Source: UBA6623 sp965238125 (GTDB lineage: Bacteria > Acidobacteriota > Terriglobia > Bryobacterales > UBA6623). Taken from it: 64,000 nucleotides of DNA. Every line of letters starts with the position of its first letter. Positions within the stretch are counted from its first letter, which is position 1. A model generated the notes under the pieces. The model was not told the DNA's origin. It ran no database searches and saw only the letters and a list, made by a program, of their open reading frames with translations. The translations under genes were made by a program, and so were the position numbers. Of the stretch, positions 57,475-64,000 are shown one piece after another. The stretch lies in contig OZ250179.1 of the NCBI GenBank assembly GCA_965238125.1, positions 806,001-870,000 on the forward strand. The letters run 5' to 3'.

Positions 57475-59511
57475 CTACCGTCGCGGTTTGCGGCGGGGAG
57501 CGAGGGAATCAATCAACTCCTCATCGCCGACGGCTTCCAAGCGGAGGTCCAAATTCGGCTCGGCGTCGGCGGCGCCGAAAGCGCCGTCGATCCAGCTTTT
57601 CGGGAAGGCGATCGCCGTATTGTAGAGCAGCGTCTTGCCGGGGACCTGGAGCACAGCGGCGGCCCGGAAGTCACCGGCGCGGCGAATGTGCGGAATGAAC
57701 AACTTCTTTTCGATTTCGGCGTCGTCGTAGCTCTCGAAGGCGCCCAGGTCGGCTATCAAACGAATGTCGTCGCCGGCTAACGCGCGCGCGAAGAAGCACC
57801 ACGCGCCCGCCTCACCGGGACAGAGCAGGTTGATGTTGCTCGTCTCGAGGCGTTGGCGGACAAAGGCGATCGCCGTCAGAACGTCTTGGATGCGATTGGC
57901 GGTGTCGGTCCGGTTGAAGGTCGTCATGTAACGGCGACGCTGATCGGTGATCTCCGACTCATCGCGCTCTTCGCGGGCGCGTCCGGTCTGAAACGCGTCG
58001 ATTCCGGCCACCACGGCCCCGCGCCGCAGAAAACCGCGCACCAGCCCGTCGAGGCTTTCCGACGAGCTGAGCACCCAACTCGTGCCTTCCGGGTGGACGA
58101 TCAACGTCGGGTTCACCCAAGCGCGTGTCCGCCGGGGCCGCAACAGAACCGCTGGTATACGGTCGCCTCTATCGGCGCGTCCGATCACCAGCACCTCGCC
58201 GTTACGCATTGTGTCGGTAACCTCAGACTGAATCTCTTCGGGTGCCGGAGCTTCCGCCATCGTCGCCAGTGAAAGCCATTCGCGAAACAGCGGCCGTGCC
58301 TTGTCGAGCGAGGCGGCGTCGGTCGGCTTCAGCGCTTGAAGCTGCTTCTCCGACGCATCGATCCTCTCGGAGATGAAGGTATCGAGGTCCTTGGGCGTTT
58401 TCGGCGCCTTCCTTCCCCAATAGGCCAGCAGGCGGCCGAGCTGATCGACGTGAAAACCCTTCTCTTTGAAATGGGAAGCGTCGGAGTCGCCCAGCACTTT
58501 CTTGCCGAAGAACTTGTACATCGCCTCGCGGCTGTCTTGGTGATAGTTGTGCGGCGAGTCGAACTGCGCCTCCTCGATGCCGTCCTCGGCTCCGTAGAGG
58601 TTGTAGATTTTCTGAATCGCCGGGAACTCCTCGCGGGGAGTGTTCTTGGTCCAATCGCCCGTCGCGGAGACCATCAACATCGGACGCGGCGCGGTGAGCG
58701 CGCCGATTTCCATATTGTTCGTATCGATGCGAAGATTCGGAGCGTTTTCGCACCAATCGCCGCCCTGCATGTGAGCCGAAATCATGTTGACCGGCGCGGC
58801 GTAATGAATGCGATCATCAACCGCCGTTTGCAGGAACACCTGCGAGCCGCCGCCCGAGGCGCCGGTGGCGGCGACGCGCCGAGGATCGACATCGGGCAGC
58901 GAGAGCAAAAAGTCGGTCACGCGAATGGTGTTCCAAAGCTGGAGGCCCAAAATGCCCACACCCCACAGCTCGGCTCGCCGCCCCCAATCCTGCCGGTGGG
59001 CGATGTGAGCGGCCGTGTCGTTATAGCCCACCATATCGTAATTGAGGGCAATATAGCCCTGCCGCGCCAGGGTGATGCCGCGCCCGATGGTGGAATTGAG
59101 TTGCTGGTTTTCCAAGCGTCCGAAACGCCAATGGCCGTGAGGCGAAACCACGGCGGGAAAGGGCCCCTGTTTGCCGACCGGGCGAAACAGGTTCCCGCCA
59201 AGAAAGAAGCCGGGGTAGGTTTCGAGAATGACTTTTTCAATCGTGTAGTCCTCGTGCTCGGTCTTATCGAAGACCTCGGCATGAAGCGGCGTCTTGGCGG
59301 GCCAAGGCATCAACCCGGCGCTGAACCGCACTTGCCGCCGCAGGTGTTGCGCCCTTTGCTTCCACTCGTCCAGGGTTTTGTAGTCCCCGAATTCGTAGTG
59401 CGTGTCGGTGTGGCGGATCGCCGTGTTGCGGCGGTCGTGGTCGGGGATGCCTTCGGCGAACCCGGGAACGCAGAGGGAGGCGACGAGCAGAAGCAAAGCG
59501 ATCAATTTCAT
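57475..59511 (-). CDS. Secreted alpha/beta hydrolase, acetyl-xylan-esterase-like
   Basis: 678 residues from ATG 59511. Signal peptide (KLIALLLLVASLCVPGFAEG). The first hydrolase domain has FFLGGNLFRPVGKQGPFPAV, SPHGHW oxyanion region, nucleophile VAATGASGGGSQVF, and catalytic His in SPHNYHQDSREAMYKF. A second, shorter alpha/beta region (VNPTLIVHPEGTSWVLSS, LCPGEAGAWCFFARALAGDD) lies at 455-665, where the nucleophile elbow is CPGEAGAW, lacking Ser. This layout is seen in acetyl xylan esterase/prolyl-oligopeptidase-like proteins of soil bacteria. Role: extracytoplasmic ester hydrolysis, substrate unknown. Confidence 0.87.
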   Translation of the reverse strand: MKLIALLLLVASLCVPGFAEGIPDHDRRNTAIRHTDTHYEFGDYKTLDEWKQRAQHLRRQVRFSAGLMPWPAKTPLHAEVFDKTEHEDYTIEKVILETYPGFFLGGNLFRPVGKQGPFPAVVSPHGHWRFGRLENQQLNSTIGRGITLARQGYIALNYDMVGYNDTAAHIAHRQDWGRRAELWGVGILGLQLWNTIRVTDFLLSLPDVDPRRVAATGASGGGSQVFLQTAVDDRIHYAAPVNMISAHMQGGDWCENAPNLRIDTNNMEIGALTAPRPMLMVSATGDWTKNTPREEFPAIQKIYNLYGAEDGIEEAQFDSPHNYHQDSREAMYKFFGKKVLGDSDASHFKEKGFHVDQLGRLLAYWGRKAPKTPKDLDTFISERIDASEKQLQALKPTDAASLDKARPLFREWLSLATMAEAPAPEEIQSEVTDTMRNGEVLVIGRADRGDRIPAVLLRPRRTRAWVNPTLIVHPEGTSWVLSSSESLDGLVRGFLRRGAVVAGIDAFQTGRAREERDESEITDQRRRYMTTFNRTDTANRIQDVLTAIAFVRQRLETSNINLLCPGEAGAWCFFARALAGDDIRLIADLGAFESYDDAEIEKKLFIPHIRRAGDFRAAAVLQVPGKTLLYNTAIAFPKSWIDGAFGAADAEPNLDLRLEAVGDEELIDSLAPRRKPRR

Positions 59512-59633
59512 GGTGGTACCGATTGTAGCGAATGGTCCGGGGAGCAAAGCAACGGGCGCCCCTCTCCACACTTATGTCGCGCAACCCAAAGCAACGCGCG
59601 GGGACCGAAACACGAACCTCCCGAAACGGGCAA

Positions 59634-60176
59634 TCAGGGCGTGCGGCCGCTCTCGGGCTCCGGCGAATCCTTCTTCAAATAGCGGTAGAACGCGAGGTCT
59701 TGGCCCGTCATGCGTTTGGTCGCCCAGATGATTTGGCCGGTGTGTTCGGCGAAGTGGTCGACAACGTGACTGACGGCGTGGAGCACGGTCACTTCATAAG
59801 CTTGAATGCGTCTCTTCGTGAGCAGATCGTCGTCGGTGAGCGCGGCAAGAACGCTGTCCGCTTCATCGACCGCTCCCTTCAACACTGGCAACAGCTCTTC
59901 GACGTCGATGGGATCCCGGCGGGCAAACTCCGCGTCGCGATCGCGGGTGTCGGGAGAGCCGCCGACTCCGGCGACGATCCATTGCCGCAGATTGCCGGCG
60001 AGATGCAGCATCAGATTGCCGACTGAGTTTTCGACCTCACTGCCGCGCGACCAGATTTGCTCGGCCGTGAGCCGCGAGACGCAGTCTTCGATCCGCGCCA
60101 GTCGCTGCGCGATCTCGTGTCGCGACACTCGCAGGAACTCCGCGCCGAGGGATTGAGCTGGTCTGGGTTCCGTCAT
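59634..60176 (-). CDS. DinB-family protein
   Basis: 180 residues from ATG 60176. Four-helix DinB fold with metal-binding His in NLMLHLAGNLRQWIVAG and HAVSHVVDHFAEHTGQIIWA. Family members include thiol transferases and many uncharacterised stress proteins. The gap to the upstream esterase gene is 122 bp; the two run in the same direction. Confidence 0.87.
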   Translation of the reverse strand: MTEPRPAQSLGAEFLRVSRHEIAQRLARIEDCVSRLTAEQIWSRGSEVENSVGNLMLHLAGNLRQWIVAGVGGSPDTRDRDAEFARRDPIDVEELLPVLKGAVDEADSVLAALTDDDLLTKRRIQAYEVTVLHAVSHVVDHFAEHTGQIIWATKRMTGQDLAFYRYLKKDSPEPESGRTP

Positions 60177-60547
60177 GTCTTTACCATACCCGCGACTCGA
60201 TTTGTGCCCGCGGCTCCCGGGAGGGCGGCCCGGGGCCGCTCTTGGGGTCATCAACTTTCCGACGGCAGGTCGGGTGCCGCTCGATTAGGATGAGGGGCTG
60301 TGAAAAAATGGGGGACAGTCCGTTTCTATGAATTGCGGGATTCATCATACCGCCATGAAAATGGGTGCCGTAAGGCGTTCCCGCCGCCCTTTCAGGGCTC
60401 GCTTGGTTGGGGATTCTACCCAGGGTTCCGCCTGTCGGCTCCACCCCGGGCTAAGGCTCCTGTCGCCGCTTCGCGGCTCGATTTAGGGTTTCCGAGTCGA
60501 GGCGGCCTCCCAGCCTTTCGATTGGCCCGTCGCTTGCGCTCTGGGCT
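60177..60547. repeat. Repeat-rich intergenic region
   Basis: No gene seen. It contains a GGGGGACAGTCCG unit near 60310 (as in 15245), a CGCCCTTTCAGGGC hairpin near 60395, and CACCCCGGGCTAAGGCTCCT with GTCGCCGCTTCGCGGC (like 19768). It ends with the GCCCGTCGCTTGCGCTCTGG palindrome (60524-60546) at the IS1111 boundary. Confidence 0.65.
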
Positions 60548-60569
60548 TCCATGAGAGGTGGGTCGCTTG

Positions 60570-60963
60570 TCAAGGGCGGTCGTTGGGAGGCGTTGGTCGG
60601 TTTGTCGGATCCGGCCCGGGTCCTCATGCCTTGCGGCGCGTTGAGGACCGGGCTTCCATTCGCAGTGTTATCGGTCTCGTTGTTGACCTCTGCTGGTTGG
60701 GGTCCGGTCTTTCGGCGCTGCTCTCTCTGTTGCGGCTTCGACCCATCCTCGAAAGAATCGGCCTGCCTGCCCAGAGCCCGCAGTCACCGTGACACGATCT
60801 CGATTCTCCGCCGCGGCCTCGCTTCGTCCGCCCAATCCCCTACTCCCTTCCTTTCAACAGGAATCTTCTTGCCGCCGAGTCCCCGTTAGGGGGCTCGCGG
60901 ATGTCCTCATCACGTTGCTTCATCCGAAACCGTTGCCGCCGACTGCGCCTCATCGTCCCTGCC
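60570..60963 (-). ncRNA. Candidate IS1111 guide (bridge/seek) RNA region, copy 2
   Basis: Same noncoding segment as in copy 1, between the transposase stop and the right near-terminal repeat. Confidence 0.5.
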
Positions 60964-62160
60964 TTATGGGGAAACCGTTTCCGTCAGCCCGTGCAGCGGA
61001 TCGTAGTTTTCTTGTTTCACCCACAACACATGCATCAGCACCGCCAACTTGCGCGCCACCGCCACCACCGCCCGCTTCTTCGCATGTCCTCCGCCGCGCG
61101 CCGCCAAACCCAAACCCCAGCGCCTGAGCGTGGAGTCGGTCCCGAACGGCCCCAGCACCCAGTGCGCGCACTGAATCAACGTCCGCCGCAGCAGCGGATC
61201 TCCCGATTTCGTCACGCCCAGCCGCAGTGACCGCTCGCCCGATTGGCGTTGCTTGGGACGCAGCCCCACCAGCGCGCCGACCTGCCGCGAACGCTTCACG
61301 CGGCCCGGGTCGTTGTCGAGCGCCAACACGAACGTCAACGCCGTCAGCGGCCCCACCCCTCCGATCGTTCGTAGCCGCTCGACCGCTGCGTATTGCTTGC
61401 CCAACGCGACGATTTGTTTGTCATATTCGCGGATCGTCGCGCCGAGGCTTTCGATTTGTGTCGCCACCCCCAACAACGCCGCGTGCAACACCTCGGGGCA
61501 GGCCTCCCGGACGCGCTCGACCCATTGGTTCTGGGCGCATCGGCCCAAGCGGATGCCGTGCGACTTCGCCATGCCGCGCAAACTCCCTTTCAATTTCGTG
61601 CGGCACTCGAGCACGGCCTCGCGCGCCCGCAACAACGTGCGTTGTTGTTCGGTCTCGAGCTTGCGCGGCGCGACGGGATTCAACAGGGCCGGGTTGGTGC
61701 GTCCCAGCTCGGCCAACCAATAGGCGTCGTTGCGGTCGTTTTTCGAGTCGGATTGGCTGATTAAACGCAATTGCCGCGCGTCGGCGACGAGCACGTCGTG
61801 GGCGAGGGCGGCCAGGCGGCGGCGAATCCAGTTGCTGTGGCTGCCGGTTTCGATCACAATGCGCAGCCGCGGCCAACGGCGGAACCAGCGATCCAAGGCC
61901 TCCGGGCGGGTGGGGACTTGGCATTCCTCGAGGCTTTCGCCGGCGAGGTCGGTGAGCCGTACGAAGCAACGTTTGTCGCCGATGTCGACGCCGGCGACGG
62001 CGCAAATTTCGTTGTCTTTTTGCATCTGGATGCGTTGTTGCGCCAACTGTTGTTCGAGCTGGGTGAGTTGGCGGGTCTTCGCTTGTGAGCTGTCGGCTTT
62101 CTTGGTTTGGTGTTTGTCGGTTTGGTTCTTGTCGGTCTGTTGTTTGCTATTCTTCTTCAT
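60964..62160 (-). CDS. IS1111/IS110-group DEDD transposase, copy 2
   Basis: 398 residues from ATG 62160, identical to the first copy as far as I can compare by eye: GVDIGDKRCFV, VIETGSHSNWI, NDRNDAYWLAEL and the C-terminal TKSGDPLLRRTL. A longer reading upstream to 62337 crosses the IS boundary and is not used. Confidence 0.93.
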   Translation of the reverse strand: MKKNSKQQTDKNQTDKHQTKKADSSQAKTRQLTQLEQQLAQQRIQMQKDNEICAVAGVDIGDKRCFVRLTDLAGESLEECQVPTRPEALDRWFRRWPRLRIVIETGSHSNWIRRRLAALAHDVLVADARQLRLISQSDSKNDRNDAYWLAELGRTNPALLNPVAPRKLETEQQRTLLRAREAVLECRTKLKGSLRGMAKSHGIRLGRCAQNQWVERVREACPEVLHAALLGVATQIESLGATIREYDKQIVALGKQYAAVERLRTIGGVGPLTALTFVLALDNDPGRVKRSRQVGALVGLRPKQRQSGERSLRLGVTKSGDPLLRRTLIQCAHWVLGPFGTDSTLRRWGLGLAARGGGHAKKRAVVAVARKLAVLMHVLWVKQENYDPLHGLTETVSP

Positions 62161-62272
62161 GGCTGGTCGCCTCCTTTTCAAAAATCCATTGCACCTCCCT
62201 TGTGGAGAAGTGCGCTGCTGCCGGTAGCCTACCGCTTCCCGGCTCCAAGCGACCAGCCTCTCATCCCATCTC

Positions 62273-62324
62273 AGTTGTTCCTTTCGTCGGCTTTGTGCTT
62301 CAGCGTGCCTTGTAGGTCTTCGAG
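62273..62324 (-). other. Gene fragment between two IS elements
   Basis: With bases 63996-64000 on the far side of the IS1380 element, the minus strand reads FLEDLQGTLKHKADERNN and then meets a stop formed with the first bases of the IS1111 element. It looks like coding sequence but is too short to identify. Confidence 0.3.
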
Positions 62325-63990
62325 CCAGGATTTCCATTTTGGCCCTGGCACGGTCACAGGATACACCCCCGCTGCGCCGAATACCACGTCTTTTCGCGCT
62401 GAACCCTGCACATCACCTCCGCCGGTAGGCGCCAAGGCTCGTCCGTCCGCTCACAGACGTTGATTGAGCGGACTGAACGGCGCTCCGGCCGACACTGCTC
62501 CCTGCGAAACCTTTTTGGAGCCAAAAACTGTTGATCCTCGCCCGGGCAACGCTACCCACCCGGCACAGGCAGCGCCCAGATCCTATGCAGCATGTCGCCG
62601 AACAGCCGCCGGTTCAGATGTCCTTCGGCCAACAGCAGCCAATAGTACCGCGCATGCTTGACCAGCCTACCGCCCGTCTTCATCAGCCGCTGTTGCAAGC
62701 TCGTCAGCGACCAGCTCTTGATCCGTTGCGGCAGCCCGAGCCTCCGCCATAGGTTCCCCAGGTTATAGGCCAGCACGCTGAGTTGCAGTCGCACTTCGTT
62801 GGCCCGGAACCGATGGCATGACAGCCTTGTCCAATGCGTCGCTTGTTTGCCTTCCTTGATCCACTGCTCCGCCGTGCCGCGCTTGTTGTAGAACCGCATC
62901 AGCGAGCGGCTCGGCAAGGCCATGCTCGTGACGATGAAACCGACGCGAGGAAACAACTCACCTTGGTGATGCTCGACCTTCGCAACAACCCGCCGGGACT
63001 TCGACCAGCTCGCGGCCTGATACCGAAAGCTCCTGTAGCGCACCAGGGGCTTTGCGCTCGGCCTGCCCGGCGGACGAAACAGGATATCTTCGATCTCCAG
63101 CTCCAGGCTCTTGTTGGCCGGGATGCGAATCACGTAGTCCACGCCGCGCTCCTCCAACGTCTCGTAAATATCCGGCTTGGCGAAGGCGGCATCGGCCCGG
63201 AACGTCACCTGTTTGCCCTCCGCCTGTTGGCGTTCGATTTCCGGCAGCAGCAGCTCGTCCCAGTCCTCGGCGCTGGACACGTTGCCCGGTCGCAACTTTG
63301 CCGCCAAGCAATCGCCGTGCTGGTTGAACAGCAACAGTGGGTGGTAGCAGACCGACTCGAAGTGGCCGTTGTAGGCGCTGCCTTCCTGCCGGCCGTGGAC
63401 GGGGCTCTCGGTAGAGTCCATGTCCAGCACGACGCACGCGGAGTCATCACCGGCCTCGGCTTGCGCGATCAACTCGCGGTTCACCGCCATCAGCCCGATC
63501 AGATTCTCGTCGCCGGCGAGCATGGCGGTCTCGAAGCTCTGCAGCCGGGAGGTCAGCGCCGCGCCGCGATCCCAGTTCTTCTTCGAGCCAATCAGCCGAA
63601 AGGTTGGATCGGCGGAGACACGAACGGCGTCGTTGAGATCCTCGTAGCCCGCCAAGCGGGAGTAGACCGACTGTCGCAGCAGATCGACGAACGGGAACTT
63701 CTTGTTCGAGCCTTGCCGCGAATCCGTCAGATGCTCGTCTATCAGCTTGCCTAGTCCGAGTCGTTCGTCCAGTTCGCGAATGAGAATCAGCCCGCCATCC
63801 GAGGTGACTCGCGATCCTTGGAAATCGACCTTGAGAAATCCATTGAAGGTGAGCTGAAACGGTTTGTTTTCTTTTTCACCCATTGGGTGTTGATCTCCTC
63901 AGCGCCTTGAGTGCTTTCAAGCCCGCATAAATAAAGGCGTCCGAGTCCACCCGATGGTTAGCAGAACCGAAACTAAAGTGGAAATCCGGG
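62325..63990 (-). mobile_element. IS1380-family element, subtype B, copy 2 (1666 bp)
   Basis: Ends CCAGGATTTCC and GGAAATCCGGG with a perfect 5-bp target duplication TCGAG (62320-62324 and 63991-63995). It is nearly identical to 12323-13988 and in the opposite orientation. Confidence 0.97.
62552..63883 (-). CDS. IS1380 transposase (443 aa), subtype B
   Basis: Intact transposase differing from the 12430 copy at two visible residues (Ala for Glu in DDSACVV and Met for Val in SLMRFYN). DDE motifs are conserved. Confidence 0.95.
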   Translation of the reverse strand: MGEKENKPFQLTFNGFLKVDFQGSRVTSDGGLILIRELDERLGLGKLIDEHLTDSRQGSNKKFPFVDLLRQSVYSRLAGYEDLNDAVRVSADPTFRLIGSKKNWDRGAALTSRLQSFETAMLAGDENLIGLMAVNRELIAQAEAGDDSACVVLDMDSTESPVHGRQEGSAYNGHFESVCYHPLLLFNQHGDCLAAKLRPGNVSSAEDWDELLLPEIERQQAEGKQVTFRADAAFAKPDIYETLEERGVDYVIRIPANKSLELEIEDILFRPPGRPSAKPLVRYRSFRYQAASWSKSRRVVAKVEHHQGELFPRVGFIVTSMALPSRSLMRFYNKRGTAEQWIKEGKQATHWTRLSCHRFRANEVRLQLSVLAYNLGNLWRRLGLPQRIKSWSLTSLQQRLMKTGGRLVKHARYYWLLLAEGHLNRRLFGDMLHRIWALPVPGG

Positions 63991-64000
63991 TCGAGAAACC

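Larger units (their letters stand above)
60548..62272 (-). mobile_element. IS110-family, IS1111-group element, copy 2 (~1725 bp)
   Basis: Nearly base-identical to copy 1 and inverted relative to it. Near-terminal repeats are at 60551-60569 and 62246-62264. Its 3' side abuts the same GCCCAGAGCGCAAGCGACGG repeat as copy 1. Its 5' side (62273 onward) does not match the left half of that repeat, so it sits in a partial site or one flank has been exchanged. Confidence 0.88.

Noticed and set aside
1..64000. CRISPR array
   Set aside because: No regularly spaced direct repeats with unique spacers were seen; repeats here are palindromic and dispersed.
1..64000. Prophage or conjugative element
   Set aside because: No structural, packaging, integrase or transfer genes were recognised; mobility is explained by IS elements and an intron.

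Overview
This is a GC-rich bacterial chromosomal window. Its gene families suggest an Acidobacteriota genome, with Bryobacterales or Solibacter-like as my best guess. That is inferred from: a GEGGMGVV-type Ser/Thr kinase fused to a TolB propeller; a FecR protein with a Trp/Tyr/Gly-rich (DUF6600-like) region; two paralogs of a STGPRT/NALKHGL family; a DUF1501 fragment; a divergent Hfq-like protein; an ArsS pair; and many IS elements and palindromic repeats. No rRNA gene or other decisive marker is present.

The window is dominated by insertion sequences. I see an IS1595-type element at the left edge with a frameshifted transposase. There are two IS630-type elements (3721-4817 and 51673-52769), four 1666-bp IS1380-type elements in two subtypes (4820-6485, 12323-13988, 52783-54448, 62325-63990), two IS110/IS1111-type elements (33215-34939 and 60548-62272), and a group II intron (about 28394-30276). 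The IS1111 and IS1380 pairs lie in inverted orientation and the IS630 pair in direct orientation, so the segment is primed for rearrangement.

Region by region. 1-8 kb: a sensor Ser/Thr kinase whose 3' end is hit by IS630 plus IS1380, a frameshifted zinc-finger protein, and a frameshifted secreted kinase-fold protein. 8-15 kb: a coiled-coil protein, a tRNA-like sequence, a membrane protein that may be glycosyltransferase-derived, a DUF1501 remnant, an SDR, and an endonuclease/exonuclease/phosphatase gene split cleanly by IS1380. 15-24 kb: a STGPRT-family gene containing palindromic repeats, the FecR/DUF6600 protein, glgC, holB, the Hfq-like gene and a DUF4926-like small protein. 24-34 kb: a frameshifted hybrid histidine kinase and its response regulator, then a minus-strand series of biotin carboxylase, biotin carrier and DnaC-like ATPase. 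A group II intron sits between the first two in antisense. A MITE-like repeat and an MBL-fold hydrolase follow. 35-45 kb: an exopolysaccharide sugar transferase, arsS with its AhpD-like partner, a DUF433/PIN toxin-antitoxin pair with a frameshifted toxin, priA and a membrane Fe-S oxidoreductase. 45-51 kb: secreted proteins (DUF1080, a Vps62-like protein with tandem C-terminal domains, a hypothetical), a permease and the second STGPRT paralog. 52-64 kb: IS elements, an aminopeptidase P fragment, a MEMO-like gene truncated by a dispersed repeat, then HpcH/HpaI aldolase, cupin, acetyl-xylan-esterase-like and DinB genes.

Three points stand out. First, the IS1111-type elements carry about 395 nt of noncoding DNA downstream of the transposase, where IS1111-group guide (bridge/seek) RNAs are expected, and one copy sits in a palindromic repeat whose empty twin is about 155 bp away. 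Second, palindromic repeats are embedded in a protein-coding gene. Third, one-base or few-base frameshifts are unusually frequent in chromosomal genes. The last needs reads to separate real decay from sequencing error.
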